Assembly (NCBI GenBank): GCA_025938035.1
Contig: JAICQE010000048.1
Span: 1 to 23,930, forward strand
DNA: 23,930 nucleotides
Direction of reading: 5' to 3'
From: Vicinamibacteria bacterium
GTDB taxonomy: Bacteria; Acidobacteriota; Vicinamibacteria; Vicinamibacterales; UBA2999
The notes under the pieces are model-generated. The model did not search any database. It saw nothing but the letters and a program-made list of their open reading frames with translations, and had not been told where the DNA came from. A program made the position numbers and the translations under genes. Below are positions 1 through 6,003 of this stretch, piece by piece. Position 1 is the first letter of the stretch; each line of letters begins with the position of its first letter.

Positions 1-1
1 G

Positions 2-343
2 CCATTTTCGTTCCCGAAGATGGTTCAAGCTAGCGCCGCCTCGTCTGCCGAGCTCATACCGGCGCTCGAAGCGAGCGTGGCCAAGGCGAAGACCAATCTC
101 CTCGCGATCGGCGACGGCGGGCTGGCAGACGTGTGGCGGCTCGTTGAAGGCGGCAGAGAGTTGATGGCCGTGCCGGTCGGCGGCGTCGTGCGGTCGATCA
201 TGCTCAACCACTGGTATCACCACCGCGGACAGCTGTCGGTGTACCTGCGCGAGCTCGGTGTTCCGCTCCCGTCGATCTACGGGCCGAGCGCGGATGAGAA
301 TCCGTTCATGGCCGCGCAGCCGTCGGCCGCCGCCGTCGTCTGA
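2..343 (+). CDS. DinB-family protein, C-terminal part (5' end outside the window)
   Basis: The open frame runs in from the window edge without a stop, so the first ATG at 20 is probably internal and about a third or more of the protein is missing. The visible part ends in a histidine-rich helix, H-W-Y-H-H-R-G-Q, followed by a segment reading L-R-E-L-G-V-P and P-S-I-Y-G-P-S-A-D-E. This is the usual C-terminal signature of DinB/YfiT-like four-helix proteins, where these histidines help bind a divalent metal. DinB proteins are small cytosolic metal-dependent enzymes, some being thiol transferases, and many have no known substrate. The gene converges on arsM with only seven bases between the stops. 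The family call is fairly sure; the substrate is unknown. Confidence 0.8.
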   Translation, partial: PFSFPKMVQASAASSAELIPALEASVAKAKTNLLAIGDGGLADVWRLVEGGRELMAVPVGGVVRSIMLNHWYHHRGQLSVYLRELGVPLPSIYGPSADENPFMAAQPSAAAVV

Positions 344-350
344 GGACGCG

Positions 351-1133
351 CTACGTGCAGCACGTGGAGTCGCAGCACGCCGTCGCGGCGGGTTGCGGCT
401 TCCGTGCACGAATGAACGCGCTCGCGAACCGCGCGTCGATGTGCTCCAGCGTGCGCGTGACTTCCACGTCAACGTGCTCGAATCCCGCCCGCGCAAGCTT
501 GCTGCGGTAGCTGTCTTCCTCGAGCGCGCCGCCGAGACATCCAACCCACAACTCCGTGTCCTGACGGATCGAGTCAGGCACCTCGCCGCGCGCGATGACG
601 TCGGAAACCGCGAATCGCCCGCCCGGCTTCAGGACGCGGAACGCCTCCGACAACGCGCGGTCCTTGTCGGCGGACAGGTTGATCACGCAGTTCGAGATGA
701 TCACGTCCACCGAGTTGTCCGGCAGGGGTATCGCCTCGATCTCGCCCTTGAGAAATTCGGCATTCGCGGCGCCGGCCTTCCGCTGATTCTCGCGGGCGAG
801 CGCGAGCATTTCGTCCGTCATGTCGAGCCCGTACGCCTTGCCCGCCGGTCCGACGCGGCGCGCTGAGAGGAGCACGTCGATTCCGCCGCCGGACCCGAGA
901 TCGAGAACCACGTCGCCGGGATGAAGATCGGCAAGCGCCGTGGGATTGCCGCAGCCGAGTGATGCGAGCACCGCCTCGGCAGGGAGGCCGGCCGCCTCCT
1001 CGCTGTCGTACAGGTTCGAGGTGATCGTGTCGCAGCAGGTGCTGTCGCAGCCGCAGTTCGCCTGTGCGCCGGTTCGTGCCGTTTCCGCCGCCGCACCGTA
1101 TTTCTGTCGAATGGCGTCCTTGATCGCGTCCAT
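351..1133 (-). CDS. arsM: ArsM, arsenite S-adenosylmethionine methyltransferase
   Basis: This cytosolic enzyme methylates As(III) stepwise using SAM and glutathione or thioredoxin, giving methylated and volatile arsenicals. The 260-residue protein has the class I SAM-binding loop L-D-L-G-S-G-G-G at 77-84. It keeps the three cysteines that bind As(III) in the family: C61 (L-G-C-G-N-P), C149 (N-C-V-I-N-L) and C199 (G-C-L-G-G-A-L). Extra cysteine clusters lie at both ends: C27, C29, C33, C34 and C253, C254, C258, C259. The start at 1133 is chosen because AAGGAG lies just upstream, although the frame stays open for another 106 codons. It is transcribed divergently from arsR behind a near-consensus promoter (TTGACA, 17 bases, TATATT) overlapped by a likely ArsR operator, so arsenite should induce it. 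Confidence 0.95.
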   Translation of the reverse strand: MDAIKDAIRQKYGAAAETARTGAQANCGCDSTCCDTITSNLYDSEEAAGLPAEAVLASLGCGNPTALADLHPGDVVLDLGSGGGIDVLLSARRVGPAGKAYGLDMTDEMLALARENQRKAGAANAEFLKGEIEAIPLPDNSVDVIISNCVINLSADKDRALSEAFRVLKPGGRFAVSDVIARGEVPDSIRQDTELWVGCLGGALEEDSYRSKLARAGFEHVDVEVTRTLEHIDARFASAFIRARKPQPAATACCDSTCCT

Positions 1134-1153
1134 GTCCGTCTCCTTATATATGC

Positions 1154-1189
1154 TTGTGCGAATATATTGCCCGGTGATATATTTGTCAA
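1154..1189. promoter_or_regulatory. Divergent arsM/arsR promoters with probable ArsR operator
   Basis: On the minus strand TTGACA (1184-1189) and TATATT (1161-1166) are separated by 17 bases and face arsM. On the plus strand a weaker TTGTGC (1154-1159) and TATATT (1178-1183), 18 bases apart, face arsR. Both are covered by an imperfect inverted repeat, GCGAATATAT at 1158-1167 against ATATATTTGT at 1177-1186, with 8 of 10 positions pairing. A third box, GCGAATATAT at 1191-1200, repeats the first exactly 33 bp away and runs into the arsR start codon. AT-rich dyads over promoters are typical ArsR/SmtB sites. That ArsR binds here is inferred. Confidence 0.65.
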
Positions 1190-1198
1190 CGCGAATAT

Positions 1199-1612
1199 AT
1201 GAAGCGAACCGCAGCAGCCGGAAACAGCGGCAGAATCGAAGGCCTCGAGCGTGTGTTCCGCGCGCTGGCCGACAAGACGCGCCTGCGCATCCTCGCGCTG
1301 ATTGGGGGCAACGAAGTCTGCGTCTGCCACATCCACGACAGCCTCGGTCTCGCGCAGCCGACCGTGTCGCGTCATCTCGCCTATCTGAGACGGGCCGGGC
1401 TCGTCGATACGCGCCGCGACGGCGTGTGGATGCATTACCAGCTGTCAGCATCGCTCGACCCGTCGGTCAGGTCCGTTGTGAACGCCGCAATCGAGGCACT
1501 CACCGGCACTCGCGACGCGGTTCAGGACCGGAGGCAGTTCGAGCGGTCGTTTGGCGGACTCTACGTCCTCGCCGCGAGCAACGGCGGCTCGTGCTGCGCA
1601 CCGCGGGCGTGA
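1199..1612 (+). CDS. arsR: ArsR-family arsenite-responsive repressor
   Basis: This 137-residue winged-helix repressor should bind the arsM-arsR intergenic region and leave it when As(III) binds. The ArsR/SmtB fold covers about residues 15-100. The recognition helix region contains A-Q-P-T-V-S-R-H-L-A-Y-L at 52-63. The metalloid site is the C-V-C pair at 41 and 43 (E-V-C-V-C-H), matching the classic E-L-C-V-C motif; another vicinal pair, C132-C133, ends the protein. The ATG at 1199 is the only good start, because a stop lies in frame just upstream. No Shine-Dalgarno sequence precedes it, and the predicted promoter would leave a leader of only about 8-10 bases. It heads an operon of five genes; arsN2 starts two bases after its stop. 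Confidence 0.95.
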   Translation: MKRTAAAGNSGRIEGLERVFRALADKTRLRILALIGGNEVCVCHIHDSLGLAQPTVSRHLAYLRRAGLVDTRRDGVWMHYQLSASLDPSVRSVVNAAIEALTGTRDAVQDRRQFERSFGGLYVLAASNGGSCCAPRA

Positions 1613-1614
1613 GG

Positions 1615-2061
1615 ATGCCGATCGTCATCGACGCAGCGCGCGCATCGGATTTGCCCGCCGTCCATCGGCTGCTCGAGGCACAGCAGCTCCCGTTGGACGG
1701 AGTGGACGAGCACCTCGACACGATGATTGTGGCGAGGACCGATAAAGGCGTGGTCGGTGCGGCGGCCATCGAACTCTATGCCGACGGTGCATTGCTCCGG
1801 TCCGTGGTCGTGGCCGATGCGCATCAGGGCCAGGGTCTCGGTCATCGTCTGACGGAGTCAGCGCTGCAGGTCGCCAGCCGACACGGCGCGGATACGGTGT
1901 TTCTGTTGACGACGACGGCCGACGGGTTCTTTCCACGATTTGGCTTCGGGCCGATCCCGCGTGGCGAAGTACCCGCATCGGTGCAGGCCTCGGTCGAATT
2001 CCAATCGGCGTGTCCGGCGTCCGCGACCGTCATGAAGAAGACACTGGCGGCGACCCGATGA
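1615..2061 (+). CDS. arsN2: ArsN2-type GNAT acetyltransferase of arsenic operons
   Basis: The 148-residue protein is a single GNAT domain. The acetyl-CoA pyrophosphate loop is visible as Q-G-Q-G-L-G at 71-76. Segments resembling the ArsN2 group of arsenic-operon acetyltransferases are L-L-R-S-V-V-V near 60-66, V-F-L-L-T-T-T near 95-101, F-F-P-R-F-G-F at 105-111 and the ending S-A-C-P-A-S-A. ArsN2 proteins recur in ars operons but their substrate is not settled; an organoarsenical amine is one guess. The ATG at 1615 lies two bases after the arsR stop, inside GAGG, so translation is probably coupled. The stop overlaps the aquaporin start by four bases (ATGA). Confidence 0.85.
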   Translation: MPIVIDAARASDLPAVHRLLEAQQLPLDGVDEHLDTMIVARTDKGVVGAAAIELYADGALLRSVVVADAHQGQGLGHRLTESALQVASRHGADTVFLLTTTADGFFPRFGFGPIPRGEVPASVQASVEFQSACPASATVMKKTLAATR

Positions 2062-2765
2062 GCGGCGATCGCATCCGGCAATTGACTGCTGAATTCGTCG
2101 GCACAGCGTTGCTGCTGGCGGCCGTCGTCGGCTCCGGCATCATGGGTGAACGCCTGGCGGGCGGCAACGTCGCCGTGACGCTGCTCGCGAACACGCTCGC
2201 GACCGGTGCGGCGTTGCTGGCACTCATCCTCACGTTCGGCCCCGTTTCGGGCGCTCATTTCAATCCCGCCGTGACACTCGCAGACGCGTCACAGCGCGGA
2301 GTCGCATGGCGGGCGGTCCCGGGCTACGTTGCCGCGCAGCTGGCGGGAGCCGTCGGTGGCGTCTGGACCGCGCACGCGATGTTCGGTGAGTCCATTCTGA
2401 TGCTGTCGACGCACCCAAGGAGCGGGTTCGCGCAGATGCTCAGCGAGTTCGTGGCCACCTTCGGGCTGGTCGCCGTGATATCCGGCTGCTCGCGGCGTCG
2501 ATTCGAGTTTGTGCCGTTCGCGGTGGCCGCGTACATCACGGCAGCCTACTGGTTCACCGCGTCCACTTCGTTCGCGAATCCTGCCGTGACCGCCGCCCGC
2601 GCCCTCACCGACACGTTTTCGGGCATTGCACCCCGCGACGTATCCGGATTCGTCGCCGCGCAACTGCTTGGCGCGGCGGCAGCGACGCTGCTCTTCAAAT
2701 GGCTTGTGCCGGCCGCATCGGCATCAGACAGGATCGTGCCGCGCGTGGGGGAGGCGGTGCGATGA
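2058..2765 (+). CDS. aqpS: MIP-family aquaporin (AqpS-like), probable arsenite channel
   Basis: This inner-membrane channel of 235 residues shows the two half-helix motifs of aquaporins, H-F-N-P-A-V (NPA at 69-71) and F-A-N-P-A-V-T (NPA at 174-176), and about six hydrophobic segments. Aquaglyceroporins pass uncharged arsenous acid. In Sinorhizobium meliloti an aquaporin, AqpS, sits in an ars operon and lets out the As(III) made by ArsC. Here it is locked between arsN2 and arsC with four-base ATGA overlaps on each side, and no Acr3 or ArsB pump is present in the island. A role as the arsenite exit is therefore a good inference, though the sequence alone does not exclude water or glycerol as the main cargo. 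Confidence 0.9.
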   Translation: MSGDRIRQLTAEFVGTALLLAAVVGSGIMGERLAGGNVAVTLLANTLATGAALLALILTFGPVSGAHFNPAVTLADASQRGVAWRAVPGYVAAQLAGAVGGVWTAHAMFGESILMLSTHPRSGFAQMLSEFVATFGLVAVISGCSRRRFEFVPFAVAAYITAAYWFTASTSFANPAVTAARALTDTFSGIAPRDVSGFVAAQLLGAAAATLLFKWLVPAASASDRIVPRVGEAVR

Positions 2766-3166
2766 AGACCGTTTTGTTCGCCTGCGTGCACAACGCCGGA
2801 CGATCGCAGATGGCGGCCGCGTGGTTCAACCTGCTTGCTGACCCGTTGAAGGCGCGCGCGATCTCGGCAGGGACCGCGCCGGGAACGCGCGTGCATCCAG
2901 AAGTGGTCGCGGCGATGCGGGAGGTCGGCGTCGACCTATCTGCTGCCCGGATGACAAAGTTGACAGACGAAGTCGCCCGGCAGGCGCAGCTGCTCGTGAC
3001 GATGGGGTGCGGCGACGGATGCCCGATCGTGCCGGGCGCCGCGCGTGACGACTGGCCGTTGGACGATCCGAAAGGCAAGCCGATCGAGCAGGTTCGCGCC
3101 ATCCGGGATGACATCCGCGACCGCGTGCGGTCGCTCGTCGAAGGTGAAGGATGGTCCAGCCGCTGA
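2762..3166 (+). CDS. arsC: ArsC, arsenate reductase (low-molecular-weight phosphatase type)
   Basis: This cytosolic enzyme reduces As(V) to As(III). The 134-residue protein starts with the P-loop C-V-H-N-A-G-R-S (C8 nucleophile to R14, the CX5R motif). The acid loop D-D-W-P-L-D-D-P lies at 96-103. Two more cysteines, C83 and C87 in M-G-C-G-D-G-C-P, are placed to relay electrons to thioredoxin or a similar thiol. Their spacing (C-x3-C) differs from the Staphylococcus pI258 enzyme, where the pair is further apart, but it is a known variant. The start overlaps the aquaporin stop. Its end overlaps the next gene by 16 bases. Its product As(III) is the inducer for ArsR and the substrate of ArsM and of the channel. 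Confidence 0.93.
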   Translation: MKTVLFACVHNAGRSQMAAAWFNLLADPLKARAISAGTAPGTRVHPEVVAAMREVGVDLSAARMTKLTDEVARQAQLLVTMGCGDGCPIVPGAARDDWPLDDPKGKPIEQVRAIRDDIRDRVRSLVEGEGWSSR

Positions 3167-3750
3167 TTCGGTTGGCGACTGCGGACGACGCTCCGGCGAT
3201 CGCGGAGATCTATCGCCCGATCGTCGAGTCCACGCCGATCTCGTTCGAGACCGTCGCGCCGGATGCCGATGAAATGCGCCGCAGGATTGAAAACATATTA
3301 GGCTCGCATCCCTGGCTGGTTTGCGAGCGGGATGGTGTGGTCGCCGGATATGTCTACGCCTCCAAGCATCGTGAACGCGCCGCCTACCGGTGGTCAGTTG
3401 ACACCTCCGTGTATGTCGACGACAGGTTCCGGCGGCGCCGCATTGGACATGCCTTGTACCTGTCGCTGTTCGCGGTGTTGAGCGCGCAAGGGTATGCGAA
3501 TGCGTTTGCCGGCATCACGCTGCCGAGTCCAGCGAGTGTCGGGCTGCACGAGCACGTCGGGTTTACTCCGGTCGGCGTCTACCGTCGCGTGGGATACAAG
3601 TTAGGCGCCTGGCACGACGTCGGCTGGTGGCAGCGATCGCTCGAACGACCGGAGGAGGAGCCCTCATCCATTCGCGGCCTGAGTGAGGTTCAGCAGCGAA
3701 ACGAGTTCGGCGCCCTTCTCGCCACTGGTCTGGCGGTCATCCGAGACTAG
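3151..3750 (+). CDS. arsN1: ArsN1-type N-acetyltransferase (arsinothricin/phosphinothricin resistance)
   Basis: ArsN1 acetylates the amino group of arsinothricin, an arsenic analogue of glutamate that blocks glutamine synthetase; relatives do the same to phosphinothricin. The GNAT domain covers about residues 4-167. Family landmarks are I-A-E-I-Y-R-P-I-V at 17-25, I-S-F-E-T at 30-34, Y-R-W-S-V-D-T-S-V-Y-V at 79-89, the acetyl-CoA loop R-R-R-I-G-H-A near 95-101, G-L-H-E-H-V-G-F at 131-138 and W-H-D-V-G-W-W-Q at 154-161. The ATG at 3151 has GAAGG upstream and overlaps arsC by 16 bases. The protein runs to 199 residues; the last 30 or so do not resemble the family and look like read-through into the region after the operon. 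The reaction is inferred from similarity and context. Confidence 0.87.
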   Translation: MVQPLIRLATADDAPAIAEIYRPIVESTPISFETVAPDADEMRRRIENILGSHPWLVCERDGVVAGYVYASKHRERAAYRWSVDTSVYVDDRFRRRRIGHALYLSLFAVLSAQGYANAFAGITLPSPASVGLHEHVGFTPVGVYRRVGYKLGAWHDVGWWQRSLERPEEEPSSIRGLSEVQQRNEFGALLATGLAVIRD

Positions 3751-3770
3751 CGATATGTCAGCGGAACCGC

Positions 3771-3816
3771 GACCGCCCGCAAGCGCGACAAGATATTGAA
3801 GCTGGCGAATGTCCAC
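3771..3816 (-). pseudogene. Possible 5' stub of a LysR-family regulator
   Basis: Read on the minus strand from a GTG at 3816, the first codons give (M)D-I-R-Q-L-Q-Y-L-V-A-L-A, very close to the standard LysR amino terminus. The similarity ends there: the frame continues without any helix-turn-helix sequence and stops at 3664. The stub sits 20 bases upstream of the divergent FAD monooxygenase, the usual place of a LysR activator. It may be what a deletion left when the arsenic operon was joined here. The match is only about a dozen residues, so chance is possible. Confidence 0.3.
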
Positions 3817-3835
3817 CGCCCTTGGATGGTAATCC

Positions 3836-5017
3836 GTGACGCGTAGCGCCCTCATTGTCGGCGCAGGCATTGGCGGTCTTTCGGCGGCCATTGCCCTGCG
3901 CAAGGCCGGGTGGGACGTCCGGATCTTCGAGCGGTCAGCGTCGCTGCGCGAACTCGGCTTTGGTCTCGGCCTCGCGCCGAACGCCATGGCGGCCCTGGGC
4001 GAGCTGGGAGTCGGCGAAACCGTGCTCGCGCGCGGCTGCGAGCCGGCGAGCGGCGAAATGCGCCGCCTGGACGGCACGGTTCTGAAACGCGCACAGATAC
4101 CGCGCCGGATCCTGGGTGGACCGTTCGTCATCGCGATGAGGACGGCCCTGTACGGGTCATTACTCGACGCCGTCGGCGTGGACACGGTAACGGCGGGAAG
4201 CGAAGCGACCGGTTTCACCATTCACGGCCGGCGAGTGACGCTGCATCTGGCGAGCGGGAGCAGCGCCGAGGGAGATCTGCTCGTTGGCGCCGATGGCGTT
4301 CGCTCGGTCATCCGCCGGCAACTGCATCCGGCCGAGCCGCCGGCGCGTCCAAGCCGCATCGTCAGCCTGCGAGGAGCCGTTGATGGCGCGGCGTCCCACC
4401 TCGGCGGCGTGGACGGGCTCTATTACCTCGGGCCGGGTGTCGAGTCGGCGCACATCCGGGCCAGCGCGACGGGCATCTACTGGTTCTGTGCGGTCGCCGA
4501 GGAACTGGTGCCGCAGTCGGTCCGCCTGAAGGCCGACACTACGAACGGCGACGCTGCGGCGAGAGCGTTGCTGGCGCACATGGCGCCGACGTTCGACGAA
4601 ACGTTCCGCGCGATCACCTCTGCGACGTCGGAGTTTCATTACGACGGCGTTCTGGTCGATCGCGATCCGTTACCGCGCTGGGGTGACGGCGTCGTCACGT
4701 TGATCGGCGATGCCGCTCATCCGATGCTGCCACACACGGGGCAAGGTGCCGCGCAGGCGATCGTCGACGCGGTGATGCTTGGACGGATGCTCGCCGGCAA
4801 CGCTGATGTCGACGACACGCTTCGAGCATTCGAAGCGGAGCGAATGCCGAAGACCGCTGCGCTCGTGTATCAGGGACGGAGAACGGCGCGATTCATGCGG
4901 ATACGGAATCCAGCAGCGTGCTACCTGCGGGAGGCGGCGGTCCGGATGGCTCCGCTGAAGACGGTGATGAAGCTGTACGTCCGCGTCAATCGGCGCGCCG
5001 GAACATCAACGTCCTGA
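3836..5017 (+). CDS. FAD-dependent aromatic-ring-type monooxygenase
   Basis: The 393-residue protein belongs to the p-hydroxybenzoate hydroxylase fold: soluble flavoproteins that use NAD(P)H and O2 to hydroxylate or epoxidise a substrate. The FAD-binding G-A-G-I-G-G is at 9-14. The conserved L-V-G-A-D-G-V-R-S motif is at 149-157. The second FAD motif L-I-G-D-A-A-H-P-M-L-P is at 289-299, followed by H-T-G-Q-G-A. The sequence around the motifs resembles salicylate hydroxylase-like and zeaxanthin epoxidase-like members; the substrate cannot be told. The start is a GTG at 3836, chosen because the Rossmann strand begins a few residues later. Residues 229-236 (V-R-L-K-A-D-T-T) are the translation of an inserted palindromic repeat. 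It ends 11 bases from the convergent hydrolase gene. Confidence 0.9.
   Translation: MTRSALIVGAGIGGLSAAIALRKAGWDVRIFERSASLRELGFGLGLAPNAMAALGELGVGETVLARGCEPASGEMRRLDGTVLKRAQIPRRILGGPFVIAMRTALYGSLLDAVGVDTVTAGSEATGFTIHGRRVTLHLASGSSAEGDLLVGADGVRSVIRRQLHPAEPPARPSRIVSLRGAVDGAASHLGGVDGLYYLGPGVESAHIRASATGIYWFCAVAEELVPQSVRLKADTTNGDAAARALLAHMAPTFDETFRAITSATSEFHYDGVLVDRDPLPRWGDGVVTLIGDAAHPMLPHTGQGAAQAIVDAVMLGRMLAGNADVDDTLRAFEAERMPKTAALVYQGRRTARFMRIRNPAACYLREAAVRMAPLKTVMKLYVRVNRRAGTSTS
4520..4544 (+). repeat. Palindromic repeat inside the monooxygenase gene
   Basis: GTCCGCCTGAAGGCCGAC forms a hairpin with one mismatch and is followed by ACTACGA. The same 25 bases, with one difference, occur in reverse orientation at 7197-7221. 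It keeps the reading frame open and adds V-R-L-K-A-D-T-T to the protein. Confidence 0.75.
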
Positions 5018-5028
5018 GCCCGTTCGGG

Positions 5029-5877
5029 TTATAGCGCGGCCTGAACCGCCACGCTGCTCCGCACGTGTGCGGCAAACTGGCGCAGCCGCCGGTTGAAGGC
5101 ATCAGGCTCGTCGAAGAACGGCGCGTGTCCCGCCTCCCGGGTCCAGTGAACCTGCGCGTCGGGCATGGCCGCCAGATGTTCGTCCACCGCCGACGGCTTC
5201 ACGATCGTCTCCGCGCTGCTGTGCGTGATCAGCACCGGCTTGCGGATCGTGGGCAGCAGATCGTCGTTGTCGAACGCCCGGGCGAACAGCGCCTGTCGAA
5301 CGTAAGGCGGCACGCTGACGTTCCATCCCAGCATCAGATAGCGATCCTGCGGCGTCAGGTTCGACGAAATCGCCAGGTCGAGCAGGGTTTCCAGCGCGCG
5401 GGTGCTTTCTTCGCCGTCCGACGAAAGCAATCCCGGGACGTTGGCCAGGAAGTCGGGCGTCAGCACGGAAAGCGCCGCTTCGCTTCCCAGCTTGCTGATG
5501 CCGCCGACGAAGTGGATGCCGCCTATTGCCGCTTCGCCGTAGTGGCGGATGTAGTCCAGGATGACGAGCGGGCCGTACGACCATCCGGTGAGGATTGGCT
5601 GTTCGAGGCCGAGCGCCTGCACGACCGCGTTGACATCGTCCGCCCACAGCTTCGAGTCGCCATACGCGTCGCGAGGTTTGTCGGAGAGCCCGTGACCGCG
5701 GAGGTCCATGGCCACCAGCCGGTGGTCATCCGCCAGGTCCGAACTGAACTGACGGCCCCAGCACAGGGCGCACTGCGAGAAACCGTGGATAAACAGGATC
5801 GACTGCCCGTTCGGATTCCCGGTTTCCAGGACGTGCAGGCGCGTTCCTCCGCCGCCGGCGACGTATTCACTTTTCAT
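5029..5877 (-). CDS. Alpha/beta-hydrolase fold protein
   Basis: The 282-residue protein is a cytosolic alpha/beta hydrolase of the broad esterase/haloperoxidase-like group. The oxyanion-hole segment H-G-F-S-Q is at 31-35, the strand-turn D-L-R-G-H-G-L-S at 58-65, the nucleophile elbow G-W-S-Y-G at 98-102 (Ser100) and the catalytic histidine in G-H-A-P-F-F (His251). Where most relatives have the acid aspartate, in H-S-S-A-x-T-I-V, this protein has Glu223, so the triad may be Ser-Glu-His. No signal peptide is seen. GGGGGG lies just upstream of the ATG. It converges on the FAD monooxygenase, so the two are neighbours but not co-transcribed. The substrate is unknown. Confidence 0.88.
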   Translation of the reverse strand: MKSEYVAGGGGTRLHVLETGNPNGQSILFIHGFSQCALCWGRQFSSDLADDHRLVAMDLRGHGLSDKPRDAYGDSKLWADDVNAVVQALGLEQPILTGWSYGPLVILDYIRHYGEAAIGGIHFVGGISKLGSEAALSVLTPDFLANVPGLLSSDGEESTRALETLLDLAISSNLTPQDRYLMLGWNVSVPPYVRQALFARAFDNDDLLPTIRKPVLITHSSAETIVKPSAVDEHLAAMPDAQVHWTREAGHAPFFDEPDAFNRRLRQFAAHVRSSVAVQAAL

Positions 5878-5977
5878 GTGTCCCCCCAGGCGAGCTCGGT
5901 CCGTGAGCGGCGAGAACCATATCGCCGCCCGCCCGCCTTTTCAACGGGGAACTTGTTGATGAGCTTGAGGTTAGAGT

Positions 5978-5997
5978 GGTCCGCCGGAAGGCGGACC
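5978..5997. repeat. Palindromic hairpin GGTCCGCC-GGAA-GGCGGACC
   Basis: A perfect 8-bp stem with a four-base loop lies just after the glutaminase stop. It is a member of the same hairpin family as 4520, 7160, 7204 and 12070. No T-run follows on the minus strand, so if it acts at all it would be as a 3'-end stabiliser rather than a standard terminator. Confidence 0.7.
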
Positions 5998-6003
5998 CTG
6001 CGG

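Noticed and set aside
258..866. Plus-strand frames opposite arsM
   Set aside because: Arg-rich antisense shadow of a confidently identified gene.
1134..1451. Upstream extension of the ArsM frame
   Set aside because: It is antisense to arsR and crosses the promoter; AAGGAG sets the start at 1133.
940..1614. Upstream extension of the ArsN2 frame through arsR
   Set aside because: The GNAT domain begins right at 1615 with a start codon in GAGG; the extension is out of frame with arsR and shows no family.
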